From Halomonas dongshanensis (lineage in GTDB: Bacteria; Pseudomonadota; Gammaproteobacteria; Pseudomonadales; Halomonadaceae), in NCBI RefSeq assembly GCF_024790395.1, contig NZ_JAJISC010000004.1, positions 124,001-188,000 on the forward strand: a stretch of 64,000 nt of DNA, written 5' to 3'. This document shows, piece after piece, positions 37,816-46,489 of the stretch. The notes below the pieces were generated by a model that worked only from the letters and a program-made list of their open reading frames with translations, was not told the DNA's origin and did not search any database. The translations under genes and the position numbers were made by a program. Position 1 is the stretch's first letter; every line of letters starts with the position of its first letter.

Positions 37816-38859
37816 TCATGCACTTTCAAAATCGATTTGAACCTTCATGGATCTATCGCGACGTGAGGCCAGATTAAAAGCATGCTCGGCATCCGCAGCA
37901 GGAAGCACTGAAGTGATCAAAGGGGTAATATCGACGCGTTTACTACCAATGAGCTCAACCGCTTGCTCGAACTCCTTATCAAAACGAAAAGTCCCCCTGA
38001 GGCTTATTTCTTTAGCAACTACCTGGTTCAGTTCCAAATTAACGGCGCCACCTAGCCCTACGGTTACAATAATACCTCGAGGACGCACTACATCGAGTGC
38101 AGAGCTCAGTGCTTGCGGGCTACCCGAGCATTCGAAGACGACATCCACTGTCCCCTTGCCCATTGCAAGGGGATGGAGTTCGTCAGCCGACTCACTGATA
38201 TTAATGGTGCTCGTCGCTCCCATCCGCCGAGCGATTGCCAAAGGAGACTCGTGCATATCGGTCACGATTACTTCTTTAGCTCCCGCTTGGGCAGCCAGCA
38301 TGGCCGTCAGACAGCCAATCGGACCACATCCCGAGATCAATACTCGCTTGCCTTCGAGCGCTCCCGCCTGATTGACAGCGTGAAGACAAACCGCCAAGGG
38401 TTCGGCACACGCGGCATGGGCTAAATCGATGTCGTCCGGTAACGTTACGAGCTGTCTGGCTGCCAAGGTAATTTCCTGACGGAACAGTCCCTGCTGATGG
38501 GGAAAGCGCATGGCGCTGCCATAAAAACGCATATTCTCGCATTGGTTGAAGAGCCCTTCCTCGCAGTAAATGCATTCACCACAGGGCATCGAGGGATTGA
38601 TGGCGACCTTGTCGCCAACGCGCAAATGTTCGACGCCGCTACCAACCTCGGCCACAACGCCGGAAGCTTCATGTCCCAGCGTCATAGGTTCACGCAGCCT
38701 GACCTTGCCAAAACCGCCCTGGTGGTAATAGTGCAAGTCGGAACCACAAATTCCACCCTTGCTGACCTTGACCTTCGCTTCGCCCGATCCGGGAGGCAGG
38801 GAGTCACATTCCTCTTCGATTCTGAGATCGTGAGCATCATGTATCTTGATCGTCAGCAT
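37816..38859 (-). CDS. L-idonate 5-dehydrogenase-like zinc dehydrogenase
   Basis: 347 residues of the zinc-containing MDR family. Catalytic zinc ligands are in GGICGSDLHYY and GHEASG, structural zinc Cys are in CGECIYCEEGLFNQC, and the cofactor motif is SGCGPIGCL. Best match by pattern is IdnD, which oxidises L-idonate to 5-keto-D-gluconate. The next gene encodes the enzyme that would reduce this product. Confidence 0.85.
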   Translation of the reverse strand: MLTIKIHDAHDLRIEEECDSLPPGSGEAKVKVSKGGICGSDLHYYHQGGFGKVRLREPMTLGHEASGVVAEVGSGVEHLRVGDKVAINPSMPCGECIYCEEGLFNQCENMRFYGSAMRFPHQQGLFRQEITLAARQLVTLPDDIDLAHAACAEPLAVCLHAVNQAGALEGKRVLISGCGPIGCLTAMLAAQAGAKEVIVTDMHESPLAIARRMGATSTINISESADELHPLAMGKGTVDVVFECSGSPQALSSALDVVRPRGIIVTVGLGGAVNLELNQVVAKEISLRGTFRFDKEFEQAVELIGSKRVDITPLITSVLPAADAEHAFNLASRRDRSMKVQIDFESA

Positions 38860-38881
38860 TACTTACACCTCTGGATCAGTA

Positions 38882-39649
38882 TCAAAGCACCGAAATCATG
38901 CCGCCATCGACATACACGATATGACCATTGACGTAGTCGGAGGCTGCGGACGAAAGATAGATCGCTGTGCCTGCCAATTCGTCCGGACGCCCCCAGCGGC
39001 CTGCCGGCGTGCGTCCTTTCACCCAGCCATCGAACTCCGGGTTACTGGTCAGCGCTTCGTTCATGTCGGTCAGCATGTAACCCGGACCGATGGCGTTGGC
39101 CTGAATGCCATACTGCCCCCATTCCGCCGCCATCGACTTGGTCAGCATCTTGATACCGCCCTTGGCTACCGTATAAGGCGCGACGGTGGCTCGAGCGAGG
39201 TCGCTGGTCAATGAGCCAATATTGACGATCTTTCCCGCCCCCTTTTTCACCATACGTTTGGCGACTTCACGGCTCACGATGAAAGCCGAGGTAAGGTTGG
39301 TATCGATGACCCGTTGCCAGTCGTTTGTTTCAAGTTCAAGCATCGGTTTTCTGAACTGAATGCCCGCATTGTTGACCAGTATGTCAATCTCGATACCCTC
39401 ATGATCCATACGTTCCAGCGCTTGGCATACAGCCGCCTCATCGGTGACGTCGAAGGCTGCCACATTGACGTCGAAGCCTTCATCGCGAAGCTTCGAGGCA
39501 CTAGCTTCCAAGCGTTCGCCGTTCATACCGTTGAGCACGACACTGGCCCCTGCAGCCGCCATCCCCTCGGCAATGGCCAGCCCCAGACCCCGTGAAGAGC
39601 CCGTGATCAGCGCCGTTTTTCCCGTTAAATCGAATAGATTAATGGACAT
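38882..39649 (-). CDS. Gluconate 5-dehydrogenase-like short-chain dehydrogenase
   Basis: 255 residues, SDR fold. Cofactor motif TGSSRGLGLAIAEG, NNAGIQ and catalytic Tyr-Lys in YTVAKGGIKM. Resembles IdnO, which reduces 5-keto-D-gluconate to D-gluconate. With the IdnD-like enzyme it would convert L-idonate to D-gluconate. 24 bp after the dehydratase gene. Confidence 0.85.
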   Translation of the reverse strand: MSINLFDLTGKTALITGSSRGLGLAIAEGMAAAGASVVLNGMNGERLEASASKLRDEGFDVNVAAFDVTDEAAVCQALERMDHEGIEIDILVNNAGIQFRKPMLELETNDWQRVIDTNLTSAFIVSREVAKRMVKKGAGKIVNIGSLTSDLARATVAPYTVAKGGIKMLTKSMAAEWGQYGIQANAIGPGYMLTDMNEALTSNPEFDGWVKGRTPAGRWGRPDELAGTAIYLSSAASDYVNGHIVYVDGGMISVL

Positions 39650-39673
39650 AGCACTCTCCTCGCTTTAACTGGT

Positions 39674-40873
39674 TCAAACAGTTGATGTACGAACGGATAG
39701 ATCCGATCTCTCGAAAACACTGGGTAGAAGCTCAACGCCAAGCCCAGGACCTTCCATCGGATAGACATAGCCGTTTTCGATCTTAGGTACTTGAGTAACG
39801 AGCTCGTTATACCAGCCTTTATAAAAGGCTCGGACACTCTCCTGGATGAGCGTATTGGGCTGACTGAACGACATGTGAATTGCCGCTGCAAAGCCGACCG
39901 GGCCAATGCAGTCGTGGGGAGCGAACGGACGATGCCAGGTTTCTGCCAAGGCAGCGATCTTACGTCCTTCCGTTAAGCCCCCCGTCCAGCAGAGATCAAC
40001 CATAACTACGTGAGCAGCATCTCGATCCAGCATATCCTTATAAGGCCAGCGCGATCCGAGCGTTTCACTGGCACATGTCCAGACACTCGTCGACGCCGCA
40101 AACTCGGCTAGCGCTTGCGGTGAGTTCATTCGAATGGGATCTTCGTACCAGGTGGGCGTAAACTGCTCGAGTTCACGAGCAATATTCTTGGCGGTCGGCA
40201 GGTTCCACTGCGAATGGAATTCGACCATGATCTCCATTTGGTCGCCGACAGCCTTGCGGATTTCTTCGAAAGGTTTAACAGCCTGCTTCATCTGAGCTGC
40301 AGTGATGTACTGGCCCCGAGTTTCGACCGCGATAGGATCGAATGGCCAAATTTTCATGGCAGTGATCCCCGATTCGAGCAGGTTTTCGGCCAGCTGGGCG
40401 GGGCGCTTCATGAAGCCTTCGAGATCCTCGTAAGGCCCTTCGGGGGTGTCTAAATTCCAGTTTGAAACTGGTTTGATCTCGTTGGTTCTGACGTATTTGT
40501 ATCCGGCGCAAGTGTTATAAACACGAATTTTGTCCCAACACTGACCGCCCAACATCTGGTGCACGGGCAAGTCACATACCTTGCCGAAGATGTCCCATAG
40601 CGCGATGTCGATAGCGGACGCGGCACGATACTCTGCGCCCGTTGAAGACTGGGCCATGGGAAGCGATACCATCTCCTTGTGTAGCGCCTCGATATGCAGC
40701 GGATTCTTACCCAGCAGACGCCCCGCAAGAGTGTCATGAATATGCGCCTCGACGGCCCCTGCCCCATAAAATGTTTCGCCAAGACCTACGATACCGCTAT
40801 CCGTTTCGACATGTACCCAGAGAACGTTGGCGAACTCTTTGAGGCGGAAGGTTTTTATCGAGGTGATTTTCAT
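39674..40873 (-). CDS. Enolase-superfamily sugar-acid dehydratase
   Basis: 399 residues of the mandelate racemase/galactonate dehydratase group. Lid domain at the N-terminus, then a barrel with metal-ligand positions in MVEFHSQW, WYEDPI and CASETLGSR, and a catalytic His in FAPHDCIGP. In this context dehydration of D-gluconate (or a relative) to a 2-keto-3-deoxy sugar acid is most likely, but the substrate is not certain. The ATG at 40871-40873 (MKITSIKTFRLKEF) has AGGAG upstream; the frame stays open beyond it. First gene of the operon. Confidence 0.82.
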   Translation of the reverse strand: MKITSIKTFRLKEFANVLWVHVETDSGIVGLGETFYGAGAVEAHIHDTLAGRLLGKNPLHIEALHKEMVSLPMAQSSTGAEYRAASAIDIALWDIFGKVCDLPVHQMLGGQCWDKIRVYNTCAGYKYVRTNEIKPVSNWNLDTPEGPYEDLEGFMKRPAQLAENLLESGITAMKIWPFDPIAVETRGQYITAAQMKQAVKPFEEIRKAVGDQMEIMVEFHSQWNLPTAKNIARELEQFTPTWYEDPIRMNSPQALAEFAASTSVWTCASETLGSRWPYKDMLDRDAAHVVMVDLCWTGGLTEGRKIAALAETWHRPFAPHDCIGPVGFAAAIHMSFSQPNTLIQESVRAFYKGWYNELVTQVPKIENGYVYPMEGPGLGVELLPSVFERSDLSVRTSTV

Positions 40874-41454
40874 TTTTTCATACACTCCTGCTGCGCATTC
40901 GGGCGTTGGAATCGTTATTCGCTTGATGAGTTTTACCAACACACAAGGTCATGCTGAATTCATACGAATTCGCTAGTGATTTCGATCACTGGGTTATCTA
41001 ATTAACCAGAGTTGATACGTGGCCAAGAGAGCGACAAATACCGTCCTAATCACTCATCGGCCTGTGATATATCACGAAATATTAATAGCATGGGCAAAAA
41101 GAAACGGGCAATATCCAATTGCTTGGATGGGTGATAGAAAAATTCAAGTTATTGATATTTAATATTTTTAATAAAAATATCTTTCGACTAATAGCCTAAA
41201 GTATAAGCAAGTGCGATTATCGTTACTTGAACCTCAATATTATTTGAGAAAAATCAGAAAGGGGTTCCAGTTATATTTTATCACCACAGCACGCCATAGC
41301 TTACGGGGCACCCAGCCCATAACGCTGAACTTATCTGAAAGACGATTAAAAATCTAAGCCATTGAATAGCATATAAAATTAAGCTCCGCGCGATTATTAA
41401 GGACTTGATACCGCCCTTAGCTCATTAACCACACGGAGCTTAGACAAACGAGGT
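40874..41454. other. AT-rich non-coding stretch at the right edge of the island
   Basis: About 580 bp with no supported gene. It must carry the promoter of the dehydratase operon near 40.9-41.0 kb. From about 41.05 kb the sequence is strongly AT-rich, including an inverted repeat with 7-bp arms GATATTT/AAATATC at 41154-41181. At 41380-41388 TAAGCTCCG is repeated in inverse at 41434-41442. No transposase remnant was recognised. Confidence 0.6.
40975..41007. promoter_or_regulatory. Two adjacent palindromes, candidate GntR operators
   Basis: AGTGAT-TTCG-ATCACT (40975-40990) and GGTTA-TCTAAT-TAACC (40992-41007) lie about 100-135 bp upstream of the dehydratase start. Their place and size fit operators for the GntR regulator encoded at the other end of the cluster. 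No experimental consensus is available to me. Confidence 0.4.
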
Positions 41455-41724
41455 TTAGTTACACGGCACCACACGCCGCAGGGTGTCCTTGGCCCAGAGT
41501 GTTTGGCCGTCGGGGGTGCGGCCGTGTTCGTTCCAGCGCTCGGAGGTTTCGAGGCAGAAGGAGCCGGCGTTTTCGACGACGGTCTCTTTGTTGGCCGGGC
41601 GCTCGCCGCCGATACGCAGGATATCGGGGTGTTCGGAGGTATAACGCGGTGCAATGGTGTTACTGGCACAACCGGCGACCACAGCGGTCACCATCAGTAC
41701 GGACAAACAGCGGCGCAAAGGCAT
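41455..41724 (-). CDS. Small lipoprotein of unknown function
   Basis: 89 residues. A lipoprotein signal ends in VVAGC (Cys19), followed by ASNTIAPRYTSEHPD. Two further Cys (in GSFCLET and VVPC near the end) could form a disulfide. Probably membrane anchored in the cell envelope. No family recognised. It uses high-GC codons like the main chromosome, so it lies outside the island. Confidence 0.7.
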   Translation of the reverse strand: MPLRRCLSVLMVTAVVAGCASNTIAPRYTSEHPDILRIGGERPANKETVVENAGSFCLETSERWNEHGRTPDGQTLWAKDTLRRVVPCN

Positions 41725-41850
41725 GTTGTCGAACCCTCAAGAAACGATGCAAGACCGACACCCGTTGTCGGTAGCGCTAAATATCATTCGCTTCATGACC
41801 GGGTCAATCTTTTTCCTCTGCGCCCCCGTTTTCTCTCAGCTCACCAGGTT

Positions 41851-42714
41851 TCAGGTGACCAGGGTAATACTGGTCACCGGGCGCAGATTGAGACGTTCGC
41901 AGCGCGCCTCGACGCTATCGACGATCTCTTCGGCGGTCTCGATCTGCTGCTTGTCGAGCTGGATATCCACCATCAAGAAGCTGCCCACCTGGGCGATGCG
42001 CACGTCTTCGGGTTCGACGTCGAAGGCTTCGATCTCGCGAACCACGTCGCGCTGGATCGGCCCTGTGGGCACGCCGAACATTAGCTCGCGCAGGGCCTCG
42101 CGCACCATGCGCACCGGTATGGGCAGAAAATAGCCCGCAATCAGCAGCACCATCACCGGGTCGGCAAAGCGGGCGTAGGCGGCCCAGGGGCTCAGTGTCA
42201 GGCCTACCGTGAGCATGAAACCCACGACGACAGCGGTGCTGAGCCACGTATCCATCTGCCACTGGCGCAGCTCCGCGCGCAGAAGCGAGGAGTTGGCGGT
42301 ACGGGCATAGCGCTTGAGCACGCCCCAGGTGAGCAAACACCCGAGCACGTTGACGATACCGAAACCGAGAGCCAACCCAAGCGTTACCTCGCGCCCGCCC
42401 TGCACCAGGCTCCACAGCGCCGATACCAGCGAGAACAGGCACACCAGCGCAATCACCACGCCCTTGAGCAGCACCGCCAGCGGCTCGACGGTGAGCCGCC
42501 CAAAGGGAAAGTGTTCGTCGGCGGGTTTACGCGCCTGCTGGAGGGCAAGCAAAGACAGCGACGCCAACACAAGGCTCAAGAGTGAATAGGCACTATCGAA
42601 AAGGATGGTGATCGAGCCGCTGGCAAGGCCCAGCGCGAGCCCGGTCAGGGCGAACAGGCTGGCGGAGACGGCCGAAAATTTCAGCGCACGCCGCTCAGCA
42701 ATCAGGGGGGACAT
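41851..42714 (-). CDS. Cation diffusion facilitator family transporter with altered metal site
   Basis: 287 residues, six helices (to about 205) plus a cytoplasmic C-terminal domain, as in FieF. The core site differs: FieF has DSLVD in helix 2 and HYQSD in helix 5, while this protein has DSAYS and QWQMD. Two of the four metal ligands are therefore replaced by Ser and Gln. The substrate may be a different ion, or transport may be lost. Start chosen at the ATG at 42712-42714 (MSPLIAERRAL), which has GGAG upstream; an ATG at 42732 is also in frame. Confidence 0.82.
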   Translation of the reverse strand: MSPLIAERRALKFSAVSASLFALTGLALGLASGSITILFDSAYSLLSLVLASLSLLALQQARKPADEHFPFGRLTVEPLAVLLKGVVIALVCLFSLVSALWSLVQGGREVTLGLALGFGIVNVLGCLLTWGVLKRYARTANSSLLRAELRQWQMDTWLSTAVVVGFMLTVGLTLSPWAAYARFADPVMVLLIAGYFLPIPVRMVREALRELMFGVPTGPIQRDVVREIEAFDVEPEDVRIAQVGSFLMVDIQLDKQQIETAEEIVDSVEARCERLNLRPVTSITLVT

Positions 42715-42871
42715 CGGGAACTGCTCCAACATGAAAGGTTATGAGGTGTATTAAGCAGCGCATAGCCTACCCAAAGTGCCTTGAGTGGGCGAATCGCTCA
42801 GCGCCACTTTTTTCGTCGCTCGACATTAGGGCATCCGCTAATCTAAAAATACGTTCAACCAAGGATGCGTC

Positions 42872-43741
42872 ATGCGTACCGAGCAGATTCAGGCCTTTAT
42901 CGACGTTACCGAACACGGCTCCTTCGCCGCTGCGGCGCGCCAAACGCTCACCAAGCGCAGCACCCTGAGTGCCGCCGTCAGCGCGCTGGAGGAGAGCCTG
43001 GGCGTCGTGCTTTTCGAGCGCAGCGGCAACCGCGTGCGTCTCACCGCCGTTGGCGAGAGCGTGCTACCTGATTGCTATCGCTTGCTCACTAGCGCCGGTC
43101 GCATCGAAAAACACTGCCACCAGCACCTGCAAGGGGTCGAAAGCCAGTTGGGCATCGCCCGCGATGACGCCCTGCCGGAAGTGCTCTGGCAGCGTTTGAT
43201 GCACGAGCTGAAACAGCTCTACCCCACCACGGCGCTCTCGGTCTATTTGATTCCGCCTCAGGAGCATCGTGATTTCGTTCAGCGCCAAACCGTGGACATT
43301 GCCTTTGGCCTCTACACCGCCGAAGCGCTGAGCGGCCAGGGCCAACACCTCTCCCCCATTGGCATGCGCCTGGTCGCCGCGCCGAGCCATCCGCTAAGCC
43401 GCCTGCCCGACGTCAACCGCGACGACCTCGCCCAGTACACCCAGGTCTGCTTGACCCACGTCAGCGACGACCGGCTGGTCAGCGACGCCCTGTTCTCGGC
43501 CAACTATCTCGGCTTCACCATGTTCGAGGTGATTCGTGATGCGGTCATTGGTGGCACCGGCTGGGCGCTCTTGCCTGCTCCGCTGGTGGAAGATGCCATC
43601 GCCGAGAAGCGTTTGAGCGCGCTCAATCACGATTTGGTGCTGGAGAGCCACTACTACCGCTACCTGGAAGGCAACGCGCGCGGCGTGGTCGCCACGGCGC
43701 TGATCAACAAGGTGACGCGCTATCTAGGCGCTATTCGTTGA
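42872..43741 (+). CDS. LysR family transcriptional regulator
   Basis: 289 residues. Winged helix-turn-helix at the N-terminus (MRTEQIQAFIDVTEHGSFAAAARQ, slightly beyond the usual AA-R-L pattern), then a periplasmic-binding-like effector domain from about residue 90. It is divergent from the CDF transporter gene with about 160 bp between, so the transporter is a plausible target. AAGGA precedes the ATG. Confidence 0.9.
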   Translation: MRTEQIQAFIDVTEHGSFAAAARQTLTKRSTLSAAVSALEESLGVVLFERSGNRVRLTAVGESVLPDCYRLLTSAGRIEKHCHQHLQGVESQLGIARDDALPEVLWQRLMHELKQLYPTTALSVYLIPPQEHRDFVQRQTVDIAFGLYTAEALSGQGQHLSPIGMRLVAAPSHPLSRLPDVNRDDLAQYTQVCLTHVSDDRLVSDALFSANYLGFTMFEVIRDAVIGGTGWALLPAPLVEDAIAEKRLSALNHDLVLESHYYRYLEGNARGVVATALINKVTRYLGAIR

Positions 43742-43759
43742 GAGCGTCGTTGAGAGCGT
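43736..43759. repeat. 12-bp tandem duplication over the LysR gene stop codon
   Basis: CGTTGAGAGCGT occurs twice head to tail. The stop TGA (43739-43741) is inside the first copy, so the second copy is untranslated. Confidence 0.9.
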
Positions 43760-43992
43760 TTAAACACTGCGCACTGGCAAAGTTGTAAAACCCAGGCCAC
43801 GCTAACAGTGCAGTGGTCATCCAACCGACATGCGCTGCGCCCCACCCGTCGTCATCTCACCAAAAGGAGTCGCCCGGCCCGCTACCACGCACAGGTAAGG
43901 ACACGCCAATAGGTCACCACGGCAGCTGTCATCTTGCGGTAAAAGAGCGCTGCCAGTGTCGATGTTGCTGACAATTCAGGAGTGACGCTGCG

Positions 43993-45405
43993 ATGGTTCG
44001 ACTCGATAAGAAAGCAATAAGGCTGTATGTTCTGGACACCAACGTCCTGATTCACGACCCTACTGCGCTCTATCATTTCGATGAGCACGACGTGGTCATC
44101 CCCATGACCGTTCTCGAGGAGCTCGACAAGCATAAAAACGGTATCCGCGAAATCGCCCGTACCGCGCGTCAAATCAGCCGCACCCTCTCCGACTTGACCA
44201 GCCAGGTCACCTTTAGCGAAATCCAACGCGGCATTCCCATTCCCCGCGTCAGTGGCCCTTCGGGGCGCTTGCACTTTCTCTGCTACCGCGATCTCAAGCC
44301 GCTCGAATCAACGCCGGGCGATAGCCCTGATAATCGTATCCTCGCCGAGACCTGCCGCTTGATCGACGACCGCCCGGATGCCTCGGTCATCCTGGTCACC
44401 AAAGACATCAACCTGCGGGTCAAGGCCGCCGCACTCAAGGTACCGGTGGAGGACTACTTAAGCGATCAGGCCTTCGACGACAGCGATGCCATGATCGAAG
44501 GCGCCACCGTGTATCGCAGTGCCGGGCAGGACGGTGCCTCGCTATGGGAGGCGCTCAACGTCGAGGTAGACGTCGAACGCCAAGGCCATCACACCTTCTA
44601 CCAGCTAAGCGGTGAGATGCCGCGCCACTGGCACCTGGGCATGCTGGTTTCAGATAGTGAGAACGGCGCCGAGTTCGAAGCTATCGTACGCGAGCTGAGC
44701 GCTACCTCGGCGCGTTTGGAGCTGCTCACCAACTACCGCCACCACGCAGGCGTTTGGGGCGTGCACGCCCACGACAGCCGTCAAAACTTCACCCTGAACC
44801 TGTTGATGGACCCGGAGATCGATCTGGTGACCATCGCGGGCAACGCCGGTACCGGCAAGACCTACATGACCCTTGCTGCCGCCTTCCAGCAAACCCTGGA
44901 TAGCAAACGCTTCGAGCGCATCGTCTTCACCCGTGCGCCGATCCCCATGGGCGAAGACATCGGCTTTCTGCCGGGCACCGAAGAGGAGAAGATGTCACCT
45001 TGGATGGGCGCCTTCCACGACAACATGGATAACCTATTACGCAACGAAGATGGCGAATCGAGTTGGGACAACGGCGCCACGCGCCAGCTGATCGGCTCTC
45101 GGGTGCAGATCCGCGCGCCGGGCTTCATGCGCGGGCGCACCTTGAACGATACCTTTCTGATCATCGACGAGGCCCAGAACTTCACTCCTAAACAGCTGAA
45201 ATCCCTAGTGACCCGCGCCGGGCGCAACACCAAGATCGTCTGCCTGGGCAACGTCGGCCAGATCGATACACCCTACCTCACCGCCAACACCTGCGGCATG
45301 GCGGCAGTGGTCGAGCGGTTTCGCGACTGGCCCCACGCGGGCCATATCACGCTGAAAAGCGTCGAACGCTCGCGCTTGGCCCTGGCTGCCGAAGAGCTTT
45401 TGTAA
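43993..45405 (+). CDS. PIN-PhoH protein (PhoH2-type ATPase/ribonuclease)
   Basis: 470 residues. N-terminal PIN domain (about 10-150, YVLDTNVLIHDPTAL and acidic active-site residues), then a PhoH helicase-like ATPase with Walker A AGNAGTGKTYM near residue 283 and Walker B FLIIDEAQNF. Proteins of this layout unwind and cut RNA; the physiological target is unclear. There is no partner antitoxin gene directly upstream. The ATG follows AGGAG by about 10 nt. Confidence 0.93.
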   Translation: MVRLDKKAIRLYVLDTNVLIHDPTALYHFDEHDVVIPMTVLEELDKHKNGIREIARTARQISRTLSDLTSQVTFSEIQRGIPIPRVSGPSGRLHFLCYRDLKPLESTPGDSPDNRILAETCRLIDDRPDASVILVTKDINLRVKAAALKVPVEDYLSDQAFDDSDAMIEGATVYRSAGQDGASLWEALNVEVDVERQGHHTFYQLSGEMPRHWHLGMLVSDSENGAEFEAIVRELSATSARLELLTNYRHHAGVWGVHAHDSRQNFTLNLLMDPEIDLVTIAGNAGTGKTYMTLAAAFQQTLDSKRFERIVFTRAPIPMGEDIGFLPGTEEEKMSPWMGAFHDNMDNLLRNEDGESSWDNGATRQLIGSRVQIRAPGFMRGRTLNDTFLIIDEAQNFTPKQLKSLVTRAGRNTKIVCLGNVGQIDTPYLTANTCGMAAVVERFRDWPHAGHITLKSVERSRLALAAEELL

Positions 45406-45420
45406 AGAAGAGCTTTTGTG
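45391..45420. repeat. 16-bp near-perfect duplication over the phoH stop codon
   Basis: GAAGAGCTTTTGTAAA is followed directly by GAAGAGCTTTTGTG. The TAA stop lies in the first copy. Confidence 0.85.
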
Positions 45421-45491
45421 ACCGCGTACCCGACACCGATTGGTTTCACTCAACCATCTCTGCGCCCCTTTTGGGGCGCAGCTCGTTTAAG

Positions 45492-45529
45492 AAGCTCGCA
45501 GCTAGTCGGTAAGCTCGCAGCTAGTCGGT
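45492..45529. repeat. 19-bp perfect tandem duplication over the BrkB gene stop codon
   Basis: AAGCTCGCAGCTAGTCGGT occurs twice without a gap. The minus-strand stop of the BrkB-family gene (45521-45523) lies in the second copy, so the duplication has left one copy coding and one not. Confidence 0.9.
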
Positions 45530-46486
45530 TGGGCTGCCGCGCGGGTGAGTGTCGCCAACGGTATCGGCGGAGAAAGCGTCGCGCTCGCCCAGCGGGCGCT
45601 CACGCCCAACGGTGGAATCGCGCCGGGTCTGGCGCTCCATTTCACTATTGATCTCGGCGCCGAGCAGCACGACGAAGGCAGAGAGCCAGAACCACAGCAT
45701 CAGCACCACCACGGCGCCAAGCGAGCCGTAAAGCTCGCTGAAGTTGGAGAAGTAGCGCACGTAGAGCGAAAGCCCACCGGAGCCGAGCAGCCAGAGCGAC
45801 GTGGCCACCAGCGTGCCCACACTCAGCCACTGCCAGCGCGCCGCGCGCCGATGCGGCGCAAAGCGGTAGAGCAGCGCAATGCCTAGGCTCATGATCACCA
45901 ATAGCACCGGCCAACGCAGCCAGCCAATGATCTTATCCAGCGGGCTATGGATACCGATGAAACTCACCGCCAACGGCACCACGGCAATGAAGGCAAGCGT
46001 GAGCAGCGTCATGGCGATCAGCCCAAGCGTCAACGCCGACACCATCATCAGTTGCTTTAGCGGCGAGCGCTTCTCCTCCTCGCCATACACCACGTTGAGC
46101 CCAACGATCAGCCCGCGCACGCCTTTGGAGGCCACGAAAATCGCCACCAGCGTACCCACAATCGCCGTTAGGCCATTACGGCTCTCGGCGGTGGCGACCA
46201 CGTCCTGGGTCTGCTGATCGATGAGCCCGGCGGCCTCGGGCGGCATGAAGCGCACCAGCTCGCGCACCTGCACGGCTGCCTCGAACGGGTCGAAGAGCAG
46301 CCCCGCCAGCGAAATCACCGCCCCGATGGCAGGAAACAGCGCCAGCAATGCATAAAAGGCCACCCCCGACGAGAGAATGGTGATGTGGTCTTCCTGCATC
46401 TCCTTGAACACGCGCCAGGCGATATCGCGCCAGCCGCGTGCGGGTATTTCACGTGGTGTCTTGGCGCGACGTCCGCGTTTGAGCAT
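45521..46486 (-). CDS. YihY/BrkB family inner membrane protein
   Basis: 321 residues with six to seven membrane helices; the family signature is around GVAFYALLALFPAIGAVISL. Once misnamed ribonuclease BN; actual function unknown, perhaps lipid or envelope related. It starts 3 bp after the stop of the last antiporter subunit, so it is very likely cotranscribed with that cluster. The C-terminal tail (RRDSTVGRERPLGERD) is polar. Confidence 0.9.
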   Translation of the reverse strand: MLKRGRRAKTPREIPARGWRDIAWRVFKEMQEDHITILSSGVAFYALLALFPAIGAVISLAGLLFDPFEAAVQVRELVRFMPPEAAGLIDQQTQDVVATAESRNGLTAIVGTLVAIFVASKGVRGLIVGLNVVYGEEEKRSPLKQLMMVSALTLGLIAMTLLTLAFIAVVPLAVSFIGIHSPLDKIIGWLRWPVLLVIMSLGIALLYRFAPHRRAARWQWLSVGTLVATSLWLLGSGGLSLYVRYFSNFSELYGSLGAVVVLMLWFWLSAFVVLLGAEINSEMERQTRRDSTVGRERPLGERDAFSADTVGDTHPRGSPTD

Positions 46487-46489
46487 CCT

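Larger units (their letters stand above)
33933..41400. other. Probable horizontally acquired sugar-acid catabolic island
   Basis: Seven minus-strand genes (GntR regulator, TRAP transporter, two dehydrogenases, dehydratase) with visibly lower GC and softer codon bias than both flanks. It starts against a truncated coding fragment and ends in an AT-rich non-coding stretch. No integrase, tRNA or clear direct repeat marks the ends, so the mechanism of entry is unknown and the borders are approximate. Confidence 0.6.

Noticed and set aside
33933..41400. Prophage or integrative element
   Set aside because: No integrase, phage structural gene, tRNA end or transposase was found; only composition and the broken fragment support transfer.
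43993..45405. PIN-PhoH as part of a toxin-antitoxin pair (PhoAT type)
   Set aside because: No small antitoxin-like frame with a ribosome site lies directly upstream; the nearest upstream gene is a LysR regulator 250 bp away.
45521..46486. Ribonuclease BN
   Set aside because: The YihY/BrkB family was misassigned as RNase BN; true RNase BN is a metallo-beta-lactamase protein and this one is a membrane protein.
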